DNA of 64,000 bases, taken from contig OY744547.1 of the NCBI GenBank assembly GCA_963556195.1, forward strand, positions 3,517,171 through 3,581,170, given 5' to 3'. Of the stretch, positions 23,078-33,131 are shown piece after piece. The translations under genes were made by a program, and so were the position numbers. The notes beneath the pieces are model-generated. The model did not search any database, was not told where the DNA came from, and worked only from the letters and a program-made list of their open reading frames with translations. Numbering within the stretch: position 1 is the first letter of the stretch; each line of letters begins with the position of its first letter. The DNA comes from Sepiola atlantica (lineage: Eukaryota; Mollusca; Cephalopoda; Sepiida; Sepiolidae).

Positions 23078-24370
23078 CAAGGGGCGTTCAATAAGTAATG
23101 CCCCTGACCCACTTCCAGTTATCCTGCTCTAGATGACATTTTGCATATGTAATGATTTATATCTGTATGGGTTATGTTGCGAAAAACAGCTCTGAACTAA
23201 TTGTGGTTTCTGATTTACAGGTGTTTGAACTGAGTCAGGTGTGAAATGGAGCCAGTTGAGTGTCGCGCAGTGATCCGGTTTTTGTATTGTAATGGGCGCA
23301 CACCAAAGGAGACTTTTGATGAAATGAAAGAAACTTATGGTGATGATGCCCCATTATATGACCTTGTAAAACGCTGGCATCGTGAATTCGAACATGGCCG
23401 GAAGTCTGTGGAAACAGCTCCCAGACCTGGTCGTCCCTCTTTTGCCATTGATGAGGCATCTGTCCGTCAAGTTGAGGCTGCCATTTTGGAAGATCGACGC
23501 ATTACTATTCGTCAAATAGCCCAAGAGGTCAAGATTAGTACAGGGTCTGTAGAAATGATCATTCATGACCATTTGCATATGCATAAAGTATCTGTCAGAT
23601 GGATTTCCAGGTTGCTCACACCTTTCGAGAAGCAAGAACACGTCGAGTGCTCGAGGATGAATTTGGAGATGTGCCAAGAAGATAAGCCAAAGTTTTGCTA
23701 AAAGACTGATTACACAGTATGAAACTTGGATCCATAACTATGATACAGAGACCAAAGCCGAGTCAATACAGTGGAAGCACTTGGACTCACCACCTCCAAA
23801 GAAGGCAAGGGTGCAGCCATCCCCTGGCAAAGTCATGCTCAGTCTTCTGGGACCAGGACGGATTAGTGATGACAGATTTCCTGGCAAAGGGTACCACAAT
23901 TACAGGAGCCTATTACGCTTCACTTTTGATGAAATTAAGAGAAGCTATCAAAATCAAGAGGCGGGGCAAGATCAGCAAAGGTATCCTCCTCCTGCAGGAC
24001 AACGCTCCGGTCCACAACTCGCATGTCGCCAGATCAAAAGCACCGGCGTGTGGCTATTAAATCCTCCCACATCCCCCTGACTCTCCTGAACTTTCACCTT
24101 CTGACTTTCATCTCTTTCCAGCTATGAAGTTATTTTTGAAAGGAAAGCGTTTCCCATATAAGACAGCTTTGATTTCTGAAGTTACGACGTGGTTGGAGGA
24201 CCAACCTGGGGTGTTCTACAAAAACGGTGTCCAGAGCTGCATAAAACGATGCGAGAAATGCATAACTCTGGGTGGTTCCTATGTAGAGAAAAACTAATAA
24301 CTGTGCCACGTTTCATTAATCTACTGCTATGGGAAATGGGTCAGAGGCATTACTTATTGAACGCCCCTCG
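23078..24370 (+). mobile_element. Full-length mariner transposon (inactive)
   Basis: Ends are inverted repeats: the left begins CAAGGGGCGTTCAATAAGTA, and the right, read on the minus strand, begins CGAGGGGCGTTCAATAAGTA. They match at about 37 of 40 positions. Both ends are flanked by TA (23076-23077 and 24371-24372), the target duplication of the Tc1/mariner superfamily. The length, 1293 bp, is the usual mariner size. It encloses a broken transposase gene. Confidence 0.95.
23246..24290 (+). pseudogene. Mariner transposase pseudogene
   Basis: Starts with ATG at 23246. The N-terminal DNA-binding part is open to 23701 and contains RPGRPSFAIDEASVRQVEAA and RRITIRQIAQEVKISTGSVE, the helix-turn-helix region. 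After a frameshift near 23693 the reading continues with YETWIHNYDTETK (first catalytic Asp). After another near 23848 it continues with TTITGAYYASLLMKLREAI and LLLQDNAPVHNS (second Asp). A further frame gives HPPDSPELSPSDFHLF (third Asp), so the DD34D pattern of mariner is recognisable. Frameshifts and stops make it non-functional. The protein would be about 345 residues if intact. Confidence 0.9.
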
Positions 24371-24415
24371 TAAATAACAACATTATTAATTCATGGTATT
24401 TATGGACCTTTGTTA

Positions 24416-24420
<5 letters not shown>

Positions 24421-24450
<30 letters not shown>
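24421..24450. repeat. (TA)n microsatellite
   Basis: About 15 TA units, directly left of a hairpin. Confidence 0.9.
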
Positions 24451-24453
<3 letters not shown>

Positions 24454-24506
24454 AGCAATGAAAATATATATGGCATATATATGCCATATATATATTCATT
24501 GCTTAC
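24451..24506. repeat. 56-bp palindrome within a dispersed repeat
   Basis: GTAAGCAATGAAAATATATA folds onto TATATATATTCATTGCTTAC with almost no loop. The following 24507-24610 matches 53520-53630 in inverse orientation. Confidence 0.85.
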
Positions 24507-24610
24507 TACCTAGCTCTACTTACGTATCGAGCACTGTTGAAGTAAATACTGAAAACTGATACATAAAAAATTATATCTCCTTATAATATTTTATGTGGAT
24601 ACATGAAGTA

Positions 24611-24611
<1 letters not shown>
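24507..24611 (+). repeat. Dispersed repeat shared with 53520-53630
   Basis: Contains AGCTCTACTTACGTATCGAG and CATGAAGTACTAATATA, matching the reverse complement of 53520-53630 with few changes. Confidence 0.8.

Positions 24612-24652
<41 letters not shown>
24612..24652. repeat. (TA)n microsatellite
   Basis: About 20 TA units. It is followed by CTGCGGCTTTTAGAACATGC, which also follows the tract ending at 25229. Confidence 0.9.
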
Positions 24653-24653
<1 letters not shown>

Positions 24654-24664
24654 TGCGGCTTTTA

Positions 24665-24800
24665 GAACATGCACTATGATCTGAGGTAAAGGTCGGATTA
24701 TAACTCTGGCTGATGCGATCTCAGTTTATAACAGCTGTTGTTCGATAACATCGCCATGTCAGTGTCGCAGACTTTGTACATGTCTGTATAAATAAAAATA
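24665..24800 (-). repeat. Dispersed 'ATCGATCAACAGCTG' repeat, copy 2
   Basis: Minus-strand reading gives GCGACACTGACATGGCGATG, CAACAGCTGTTATAAACTGA and AGAGTTATAATCCGACC. Its 5' side abuts a (TA)n tract. Confidence 0.7.

Positions 24801-24802
<2 letters not shown>

Positions 24803-24862
<60 letters not shown>
24803..24862. repeat. (TA)n microsatellite
   Basis: About 29 TA units. Confidence 0.95.
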
Positions 24863-24863
<1 letters not shown>

Positions 24864-25079
24864 TTTTAGTCCTTTTTTCTCCCCCTCGTCCACCTTTGTT
24901 GTTTAATTCCTTGTTATCAAGTTTAAAGAGAGAGTAACAGAATATCTGTCCCAGGACAGGTATGAGCAATACTGGAAATCTGGGAAGACTTGTTGACACT
25001 CAGACTCCAGGGAATATCACCGGTTGTCGGTGAGCAATCACTGATGACCTGTGTGAGAACTCCTAGTGAGTAAATAATA

Positions 25080-25083
<4 letters not shown>

Positions 25084-25149
<66 letters not shown>

Positions 25150-25150
25150 C

Positions 25151-25229
<79 letters not shown>
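25084..25229. repeat. (CT)n then (TA)n compound microsatellite
   Basis: A CT tract at 25084-25119 runs into TA with a few TTTA and ACATA interruptions. Confidence 0.95.
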
Positions 25230-25230
<1 letters not shown>

Positions 25231-26164
25231 TGCGGCTTTTAGAACATGCACTATTCTATAATAATAAAAGTAGCAAGTCGATCAGGCATAATAGCGTTAG
25301 AACATAGAAATGTTTTTATTAATAAATATGACAATATGTCTAACATAACGTATAATGTAGCTAGATTATATACGAGTGTTTAAAAATAATGTTAGAAACG
25401 GTATTTTCCACGTAAGGTTAAAATTAAGCCGAAAGTGGAAAATTCCTTTACAATTCCAGTTAGAAGGTAAGAGTTATGTGTTAGGATATGACGTCACAGA
25501 CCGGAAGTCCGAAATAAGACGAAATAAGATCTGTACATTTGGTTTGTCAGCGGACTGTGTTGACAGCTGTTTTGTCAAAGTTTTTTTTATTCGTTTCCTC
25601 TTCTGGCGTTAGGGGCGTGCAACAGGAAGCCTACGTAGTAGTTTAACAGAATAAAACATAAAAATGATGACGCCATTGAGCTAATATGTGTTTTTTGTTT
25701 AATTTTTAATTTTGTTTTTAAAAAATTGGTAGAGGAGAAAGTGTTTTGTTTTGCAGAACATGATTGAGTTTTGCATAAGAGAAACATAAACAATAAACAT
25801 CAATGTTTAGTGTATTTTGGGTCAGGAAGCCGATATCTTCTGATCTGGTAGTACCAGAAGCAAATACCCGAAGGAAATCACAAATAACAAATAAACAAAA
25901 ACAAAAAAAAACACGATGCATGGAAATACATGAGTGAAAGGCCGAACCGGAAGAGGGAAACCACGTGATCATAAAGGCAGGTCGGTTATGTTTTTTAAAC
26001 TAAAGTTTTTAAAATGTAAGTTAAACAAAAACAAGTTCAATTCTCACAAACCTAATTCTACAGCCAATCATCCAGATCCGGTACACAACTGCAGTACTTT
26101 ACTAGATCCGACTGATTCACAAAATAATGTCTGTCATCACTCATATTGTCACCCGTCACCCTTT
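25230..26164. other. Intergenic, no gene seen
   Basis: Begins with the phrase shared with 24653. Short frames at 25376-25612 and 25934-26170 have no recognisable domain. Confidence 0.45.
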
Positions 26165-26760
26165 ATCTAACCCTAACTCTAACTCTAACCCTAACCTTAA
26201 CCCTAACCTTAATCTGAACCCAAAACCCAAAACCCTAACCCTTTATCTAACCCTAACCATAACCCTAAACCCTAACTCTAACCTTAACCCGAACCCTAAA
26301 CTTTAAACCCTAACCTTAACCCTAACCCTCTCTAACCTTAAACCCTCACCCTAACCTTAACCCTAACCCTAACCTTAACCTTAAACCCTAACCCTAACAT
26401 TTACCTTAACCCCTAACCCTAACCCTTACATTAACCCTAACCCTTACCCTAACCTTAACCTTAACCCTAACCTTAAACCCTAACCCTAACCCTAACTCTA
26501 ACCTTAACCCTAACCCTAACCTTAACCCTAACCCTAACCTTAAAACCTAACCTTAACCCTAATCTTAAACTTTAACTCTTACCCTAACCCTAACCCTAAC
26601 CCTAACCCTAACCCTAACCTTAAACCCTAACCGTTACCCTAACCCTAACCTTAAATCCTAACCCTAACCTTAAACCTTAACCCTAACCTTAACCCTAACC
26701 TTAAACCCTAACTCTAACTCTAACCCTTTTTCTAACCGTAACCCTAACCCTAACCACGCG
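26165..26760. repeat. Degenerate interstitial telomere-like array
   Basis: CCCTAACC and CCTTAACC units, about 600 bp, closest to a CCTTAACCCTAA dimer in many parts. The block ends at CCACGCGAG. Confidence 0.9.
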
Positions 26761-26882
26761 AGAAACAACTTGTATTTAAAATTAGTTCATGTATACGACG
26801 TTCAATTTATAACATAGAAAACTTCAAATCATACCTGAGGAAATCGAGACTGCTATAAAAGAAATAATCCGTAAATAGAGAG

Positions 26883-26883
<1 letters not shown>

Positions 26884-26926
<43 letters not shown>
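26884..26926. repeat. (TA)n microsatellite
   Basis: About 21 TA units. Confidence 0.95.
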
Positions 26927-26927
<1 letters not shown>

Positions 26928-27789
26928 TAATTATATAAATAATTATATACATATATATTATTTTTTATTTTTCGACAATTAAGTAAAATTAAGGTAAAAG
27001 TGATTTTCTATAGTTTTTGTTTGTTGTCTGACACTTGTTTTGATATTCTGCTGTGTTATTTTATTCGGCGCCAAATCAATAGCAATTATCGGTTGATCTA
27101 ATGATTACAATGTTCGGCTTCCCAAACACTAAACGAATTATTGACAACAAATATTATTGAAAACACAATTTATAGATATATTAAAACAAGCTTTTAGTCA
27201 TATATACAGAGAAAAAAAACAACAAAAAAAAACGCATACACATATATACCAATATGTAAAATGAAAAAAAGGAAAGCCAAAAACTATGTTATTTATGCAT
27301 TCATCAACGTTTCGTTTTCATTGAAAGACTTCCTCAAGATGAAAAAGGAATGTAGAAAAATAATACAGAATATTAATTTTTATTTGTCAGTACATGTCGA
27401 AACTTCGGCATGGATGTAGACGCGAACTAGCAAAAAATGAAAATCATGATTTTGGTGATAGCGTTATCAGCAGTAGTCTGTCTCTTTTACAGGACGCGAA
27501 GTGAATGGGATGATGGCTTCAACATATTAGCTTCCCATGTCTATTTTTTTAGCTAGGAAGTTTGTCTGGGTCAAAATATGTCGTAGCCAAGCTTGGCTGA
27601 CAGTGGATGTGGGGGCGCGGGGCGAAGTTTAAATCTACCGTTATAGTCTAAACCGGAAATTGGGAAAGAAGAAAGAAAAAAAAGAAAGAAAATCAATTAT
27701 AATTTTTATATGAATGTAAAAGCGCGGACATTTTTTTTTTACTATTTTTACAATATATATTTAACAGTAATAATAAAAGACACGCCAAA

Positions 27790-27794
<5 letters not shown>
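26927..27794. other. Intergenic, repeat-like but unassigned
   Basis: About 27300-27345 has CAACGTTTCGTTTTCATTGA followed by CTTCCTCAAGATG, a kind of phrase that also appears near 15420 and 37700 in other forms. No gene seen. Confidence 0.4.

Positions 27795-27795
<1 letters not shown>

Positions 27796-27883
<88 letters not shown>
27796..27883. repeat. (TA)n microsatellite, left flank of a MITE
   Basis: About 43 TA units ending exactly at the MITE terminus. Confidence 0.95.
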
Positions 27884-27886
<3 letters not shown>

Positions 27887-28264
27887 GGTGGGCCAAAATA
27901 AGGGTCCTATCTTTAAATTTGAATAACTTGAATTTGAATAACTTCCACAAAATAAAAGTTAAACTCACCAAACTTTATGTGTGTGTAGACTGACCCTTCC
28001 GAGATTTTTTGAAATAAACAAAACAAATTTTAGCCGAAAAACACTTCTTAAAACTTACAAAAACTAAAGTATTGTTTTTTACACTGTTTTGAGTTTTTTA
28101 AGCAAAAATAATGTTTTCTAAATGAGGGTACGTTCCTTAGGGCTAATACGGCTCATGCTTGCTTCGGAAGGGGTCCTTTACTTATTCTAAAAAAAAAAAT
28201 CAAAAAAATCAATAAATAAAAAAGTTATGAATTTTTAAAAATAGGACACTTATTTTTGCCCACC

Positions 28265-28267
<3 letters not shown>
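27884..28267 (+). mobile_element. MITE with CAGGGTGGGC termini, copy 1
   Basis: Starts CAGGGTGGGCCAAAATAAGG and ends with its complement (CTTATTTTTGCCCACCCTG). It is flanked on both sides by TA, which are also units of a surrounding (TA)n tract. Length 384 bp, no ORF. A reverse-oriented copy lies at 55676-56041. Terminus style and TA target suggest a non-autonomous Tc1/mariner-group element. Confidence 0.9.

Positions 28268-28320
<53 letters not shown>
28268..28320. repeat. (TA)n microsatellite, right flank of a MITE
   Basis: About 26 TA units continuing the tract interrupted by the MITE. Confidence 0.95.
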
Positions 28321-28322
<2 letters not shown>

Positions 28323-28665
28323 CATACACAAAAAGCCATCGACAGAAAGAACACCCACTGCTAACGATACCGAAGAATTCGTCTTTTGTGTATCCATAGT
28401 TACAGCGATACTATCTTAACATTAGTATAAGACAAAGACGGAGTTTAAATACGTGGCATATTAATTGAATCCGCAAACTTAGAACTTATTTAAAGCGATT
28501 TCATCACTTCTGTGTAATATAGCAGGGAAAATCCCAGCAGAGTGCTCTGTTAATTGAGAATTAAAGTTAAAAATTTAAAATTAAGAGCGTAATATTTATT
28601 TATTTTGGTACAGAAAAATAAGTAATAGAAACCGACGGTACGAATGTTGTACTAATTTTTCTGTA

Positions 28666-28730
<65 letters not shown>

Positions 28731-28940
28731 AAAGAGGCAAAATGCTGTAAAAAAACGATGTGTTAGATGCAGATAGTTTTATTAAAATCAAAATAAAAAA
28801 TTAAAACAATTTTCTTTTCTTCTTCATAAAAAAATCCAGATAAAAAAAATCAAGATGGAGAAAAAAAATATTGTTTTAATTTATTATTTTGATTTTAATA
28901 AAAATCGATCACTCTGCTGGGATTCTCTCCTACTAACCTT

Positions 28941-28998
<58 letters not shown>

Positions 28999-29133
28999 CG
29001 CTCCTCGTAAAATAAGTAGAGCCCTCTTAATGGTAGTACAAGCACAGCATGACGTCACTTGCTTTATAATGCATCATTCCTTCTTTAATAGAAGTAGAAT
29101 GCCTGGATATCGTGCCGCTTTAAATGTGTTAAA
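28321..29133. other. Intergenic with (TA)n tracts and small inverted repeats
   Basis: (TA)n tracts lie at 28668-28727 and 28951-28994. ATCCCAGCAGAGTG near 28530 is complemented by CACTCTGCTGGGAT near 28909, so a foldback element of about 400 bp may span them. No gene. Confidence 0.5.
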
Positions 29134-29136
29134 TTA

Positions 29137-29230
29137 CACTGGTCAACAAATTTTTCTTTTTTTTCTTTGGCAGACCATCTAGGAGTGTTTTCTGGGGTTT
29201 TGAAGGTCGCTGATTACGAATATAACATTG
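29137..29230 (+). repeat. Left terminal inverted repeat of the CACTA-like element
   Basis: Pairs with 31640-31711. The outer 12 bp are perfect; the inner part matches with small indels (CTTTGGCAGACC against GGCAGGCAAAG-type sequence). Confidence 0.8.
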
Positions 29231-29294
29231 GTTTTGCCAGATTGGTTCTAGTTTAGAAGATACTGATAGCCCCAAATAAGCCTAAACTGCTAAA

Positions 29295-29399
29295 ATTCTC
29301 CCTGAAATACTTCAATATAGAAGCAGTAAATAATAATTTTCTGATATTATTGAATCATTATAATGATTATGTATATATTGAAGTATTTCAGGGAGAATG
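29295..29399. repeat. Hairpin in the 5' region of the CACTA-like element
   Basis: ATTCTCCCTGAAATACTTCA at the left pairs perfectly with TGAAGTATTTCAGGGAGAAT at the right. It lies between the left terminus and the coding start, so it is either a subterminal binding region or a separate small foldback insertion. Confidence 0.8.
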
Positions 29400-29535
29400 T
29401 TTATATAATTATTTATATAGGGAGAATTTTTATATAATTATATACTGTAATTACTTAATAACATGTTCCATAAATATAGTTGCAGTATAAATTAAACAGT
29501 AATTAAGAATTTTCTTTTTAATTCCACAGTTGAAA

Positions 29536-31230
29536 ATGAGTTCCAGAGAGAAAATGAGTTCTTCTAGAAGATGTTGCAGATATGAAGCGGATGTCTTTTG
29601 TTACATCTGTGGACAGTATATGATGGCACAACAAAAGAGGAATATTACAGACTTTGTCAAGAGGGCGTACAAAGCATACTTCGATATGATACTTGGTGAC
29701 CAAGACAAGTCTTGGGCCCCACATATGGTGTGCAAAACCTGTGTAGAAAGTCTCCGCGGTTGGACCAACGGTAAGCTGAAGTTGAAGTTTGCTGTATCAA
29801 TGGTGTGGAGAGAGCCCAACAATCATTTTGATGACTGCTACTTCTGTCTCAATGACATGACGGGGTTTAACAAGCACAAGAAAGCACATTGGCAGTATCC
29901 GAGCCTGGATTCTGCTATCCGTCCTGTTGCGCACTCTGAGGATGTACCTGTGCCTGTTTTCACCAGTTTGCCTGAAATCGATGAAACCGAAGAGATTCCA
30001 GCTGATCTTTCAATATCAAGTGATGATAGCTGTAGTGACTATGAAGAACCCTCAAATGGCCCTCAGCTTTTCAATCAATCTGAACTTAATGACCTAGTGC
30101 GAGACCTTTGTTTGTCGAAGGAGCAGTCTGAAGTTCTTGCATCACGACTCCAAGAGAAAAACATTCTTGATTCTGGCACAAAAGTAACATACTATAGGAC
30201 AAGGGAAGGCAGCTTGCTTCGTTTCTTTTCTAAAGAAGACGACCTGGTCTTTTGTAATGACGTTTCTGCACTTCTTAACTGCATGGGGATCTCATCATAT
30301 GACCCAGCAGATTGGCGTCTCTTCATAGATAGCTCGAAAGCAAGTCTAAAAATTGTACTTTTGCACAATGGCAATAAGTTTGCTCCTGTACCAATTGGCC
30401 ATTCTACCAAGATGAAAGAAGAGTATGATGCTATCAAATTTGTTCTTGAAAAGCTGAATTACAACACTCATAAATGGCTGATTTGTGTGGACTTGAAAAT
30501 GGTGAATTTTCTGCTTGGTCAGCAAAGTGGGTACACAAAGTATCCCTGCTTTCTTTGTTTGTGGGATAGCAGAGCAAGAATCCAGCACTGGAGAAGGGAG
30601 AACTGGCCAGAACGAGAAAGTCTCGAAGTCGGCACAGCCAACGTCATCAATGAGCCTTTGGTACCCAGGGATAGAATCATCTTCCCTCCATTGCACATAA
30701 AACTAGGGCTCATGAAGCAGTTTGTTAAGGCGTTGAACAAGGATGGGGATTGCTTCAAGTACATATGCAGACAATTTCCAGGTCTTTCCATCGAAAAAGC
30801 TAAAGGTGGCATCTTCGATGGACCTCAGATTCGAACGCTCATGAGGGATTCTGACTTCACTAATCATATGAACACGGTTGAGTTAAATGCTTGGGTGTCC
30901 TTCACAGATGTAGTGACAAACTTTTTGGGAAATCACAAAGCTGACAATTACAAGCAATTGGTCCGTAAGATGCTTACTGCATACGGAAAACTAGGGGCAA
31001 ATATGAGCATTAAAGTTCATTTTTTGTTTAGCCACCTCGACAGATTTCCTGGTAATCTTGGTGATTACAGTGAGGAGCAGGGAGAGAGATTCCATCAAGA
31101 CATCAAAACAATGGAAGAGAGGTATCAAGGCAAATGGGATGAGCACATGATGGCAGACTACTGCTGGAACCTTTTGAGAGACTGCCCAAAAGTTGCTCAC
31201 AAGCGAAAATCGTATAAACGTCAATTTTAG
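29536..31230 (+). CDS. Intact CMC/CACTA-like transposase (domesticated or active unknown)
   Basis: An uninterrupted 564-codon frame from ATG 29536 to TAG 31228-31230. An upstream in-frame TTG is not a likely start. The N-terminal part has Cys pairs (CYICG, VCKTC, CYFC) suggesting a zinc-binding module within residues 15-110. An acidic Ser-rich linker follows (about 150-170). Candidate catalytic residues are Asp265 (FIDSSKASLKIVLLHNGN), Asp319 (LICVDLKMV), a CFLC pair at 338-341 and a C-terminal SEEQGERFH motif (Glu513-517). D, D, CxxC and late E in this order fit the CMC and hAT-type RNase H fold, but the assignment of catalytic residues is inference. A CAG acceptor-like site after a T-rich tract ends at 29529, so a 5' non-coding exon is possible. 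AATAAA at 31238-31243 could serve polyadenylation. I know similar multi-copy proteins in invertebrates only as uncharacterised. Confidence 0.8.
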   Translation: MSSREKMSSSRRCCRYEADVFCYICGQYMMAQQKRNITDFVKRAYKAYFDMILGDQDKSWAPHMVCKTCVESLRGWTNGKLKLKFAVSMVWREPNNHFDDCYFCLNDMTGFNKHKKAHWQYPSLDSAIRPVAHSEDVPVPVFTSLPEIDETEEIPADLSISSDDSCSDYEEPSNGPQLFNQSELNDLVRDLCLSKEQSEVLASRLQEKNILDSGTKVTYYRTREGSLLRFFSKEDDLVFCNDVSALLNCMGISSYDPADWRLFIDSSKASLKIVLLHNGNKFAPVPIGHSTKMKEEYDAIKFVLEKLNYNTHKWLICVDLKMVNFLLGQQSGYTKYPCFLCLWDSRARIQHWRRENWPERESLEVGTANVINEPLVPRDRIIFPPLHIKLGLMKQFVKALNKDGDCFKYICRQFPGLSIEKAKGGIFDGPQIRTLMRDSDFTNHMNTVELNAWVSFTDVVTNFLGNHKADNYKQLVRKMLTAYGKLGANMSIKVHFLFSHLDRFPGNLGDYSEEQGERFHQDIKTMEERYQGKWDEHMMADYCWNLLRDCPKVAHKRKSYKRQF

Positions 31231-31237
31231 TTTTGTG

Positions 31238-31243
31238 AATAAA
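31238..31243 (+). promoter_or_regulatory. Polyadenylation signal AATAAA
   Basis: Eight bases after the transposase stop codon; followed by a GT-rich stretch (GTTTTGTGTGTTC). Confidence 0.55.
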
Positions 31244-31639
31244 ATATTGTTTTGTGTGTTCATTGTAACTAAGAATCTAGTGTATAATGCTTTGCATTAA
31301 TTTATGATATATAACTGATTATGTAAATGTTTTTTTTCACTTGGAGAATTAAAATTCAGCAAATTTTTAGCAAATTTTTTGTATATCCTCGAAATCTATG
31401 AAAAGTGTTCAGTTATAGGATAAATGAAATGATGTTATATCTAACTTAACTTGTTAGATTGAGATTTTACACTGTCTTTGTGGTTTAAGATCATCATAAA
31501 AATCAATATCTGACATTTATGCACTATTTAGCCGTTTTTTGTACGTTTAGCTATGGTCGCGAATGGGTGATTTCAGACAAACTACCCCCCTGTGATAACT
31601 CAAAAACTAGAGCCAATTTGAAAAAACTAATGTCAGATT

Positions 31640-31711
31640 CGGATTCAGCGCCCTTGAAAACCCCAGAAACCAGTCTTACTTTGCCTGCCAAAAATATTGT
31701 GTTGACCAGTG
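31640..31711 (-). repeat. Right terminal inverted repeat of the CACTA-like element
   Basis: Ends TGTTGACCAGTG and is followed by the TTA duplication. Confidence 0.8.
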
Positions 31712-31794
31712 TTATCATTGTTTATCGGCTATTCAAATATTGGGCGCGCGGTTAGAGACGTTGGATGCAAGTTGAAAAATACTTGTTATCCAGG

Positions 31795-31952
31795 GCTTCT
31801 GGTGTTATAAAGATACTGTTTTTTTTTATGTGCGATCTGTAGTGGAGCCCGCTGAAACGCGTGTGTACGACAATGAGATTTAAATTTTACTACAGCTTAG
31901 AAACGCTGTTGAAACGACAACTTTGAAAATTTAGAATCAGTTAACATGACGC
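31795..31952 (+). repeat. Dispersed repeat, direct copy 1
   Basis: TTCTGGTGTTATAAAGATAC, GCTGAAACGCGTGTGTAC, then TTTAAATTTTACTACAGC. It is repeated in the same direction at 32114-32262 with about 15% differences. Confidence 0.8.
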
Positions 31953-32113
31953 GAGATTTTGTTAAACAAATGAAATATTTATGAAATCATTTTTTTATGA
32001 ATCTAAATTTTAGGTTTTAAAAACCTTATTCATGGTACAGACAATATTTTCCTTTATTTTCCTTCCTTCTTTCTTTTTTCATAGTCGAAGTCATACGGCT
32101 TGGCCGAAGATCG

Positions 32114-32262
32114 ATCTTCTGGTGTTATGAAGATACTGTTTCTTTTTATGTCCGATCTGTAGTAAAGTGCGCTGAAACGCGTGTGTACAGTAATTAGATT
32201 TAAATTTTACTGCAGTCTAGAAGCGCCGTTGAAACGATAACTTTGAAATTTTAAAATCAGCT
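32114..32262 (+). repeat. Dispersed repeat, direct copy 2
   Basis: Second copy of 31795-31952. It ends at the start of a (TA)n tract. Confidence 0.8.

Positions 32263-32346
<84 letters not shown>
32263..32346. repeat. (TA)n microsatellite
   Basis: About 42 TA units, ending at the terminus of a mariner fragment. Confidence 0.95.
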
Positions 32347-32349
<3 letters not shown>

Positions 32350-32686
32350 GGTGATTCATAAGTCACTTGGCTATTTAAAATGATTACCATATGAAGCACA
32401 AACATACTATGAACCTTTGATAATTGTTATCTTACTCTCTAAATACTACTATTTGTCATTTTAAATGGTCGGGTCGAGATGGGCCAATCAATTGGTCTCC
32501 GCGAAACCCTGATTTGACGCTGTTGGACTATTTTTTGTGGGGATATTTACGTGACCAAGTATTTGCCACGCCAAAAACTAACATCGACGACAAATCAAAA
32601 ATCACTGCCGAGTTTGTTAAAATAAATCAATCAAATATGCTACAAAGAGTCGTAAATTCCTTGCAAAAAAAAATGGAGCTATGCAT
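32347..32686 (+). mobile_element. Tc1/mariner-type fragment with CAGGGTGATTC terminus, copy 1
   Basis: Starts CAGGGTGATTCATAAGTCAC after TA. A frame within 32424-32690 reads NWSPRNPDLTLLDYFLWGYL, VFATPKTNIDD and NMLQRVVNSLQKKMELC. This is the C-terminal part of a DDE transposase carrying the PDLTxLDYFLWG motif around the last catalytic Asp. It is cut off at a (TA)n tract, and most of the gene is missing. Confidence 0.8.
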
Positions 32687-32687
32687 A

Positions 32688-32689
<2 letters not shown>

Positions 32690-32718
<29 letters not shown>
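32690..32718. repeat. (TA)n microsatellite
   Basis: Short TA tract between a mariner fragment and a foldback element. Confidence 0.9.
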
Positions 32719-32722
<4 letters not shown>

Positions 32723-32941
32723 AAAATTACCTTAAGGCCTTATCGTCTGACCCTCAAAGAGGAAACGTCAGAATGGTAAGTTAAAAACTAAATGTCGAAT
32801 GAGATATGAGCGGAAAAAAATGTTTCAGTTGGAGAAATTTTTTCCGCTCATATCTCATTCGACTTTTAGTTTTTAATTTACCATTCTGACGTTTCCTCTT
32901 TGAGGGTCAGACGGTAAGGCCTTAAGGTAATTTTAACAATA
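32717..32941. repeat. Foldback element, arms about 105 bp
   Basis: TTGTTAAAATTACCTTAAGG at the left pairs with CCTTAAGGTAATTTTAACAA at the right. The two arms match almost throughout, with a loop of about 17 nt. A single-arm relative with its downstream T-tract and CCACCCGCC lies at 51386-51466. Confidence 0.9.
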
Positions 32942-33029
32942 TTCCTTTTTTTTCCACCCGCCTATTTCATCGATTAAAATAATGCTTCCTCTAAAATTGA
33001 TCCTACGATTCTGTTGTACACGAAATTTA

Positions 33030-33080
<51 letters not shown>

Positions 33081-33131
33081 GTATACTTTAATATTTATTA
33101 AAAATATTCATAATATATATATATATATATA
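33030..33131. repeat. (TA)n tracts around a short spacer
   Basis: TA tracts at about 33030-33076 and 33113-33131 flank about 36 bp of AT-rich sequence. Confidence 0.9.

Larger units (their letters stand above)
29137..31711 (+). mobile_element. CACTA/CMC-like DNA transposon, structurally complete
   Basis: The left end begins CACTGGTCAACA and the right end finishes TGTTGACCAGTG. About 60 bp further in, GTTTTCTGGGGTTTTGAAGG on the left pairs with the complement of CCTTGAAAACCCCAGAAACC on the right, so the inverted terminal regions span about 90 bp with indels. TTA lies immediately outside both ends (29134-29136 and 31712-31714), a 3-bp target duplication. CACT(A/G) termini with 2-3 bp duplications are typical of CACTA elements in the CMC superfamily. 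Inside is one long intact ORF. Size 2575 bp. Confidence 0.8.

Noticed and set aside
23246..23701. Host gene related to a mariner transposase (a domesticated form)
   Set aside because: It lies inside complete mariner ends with TA duplications and is frameshifted before the catalytic region, so it is a dead transposon.
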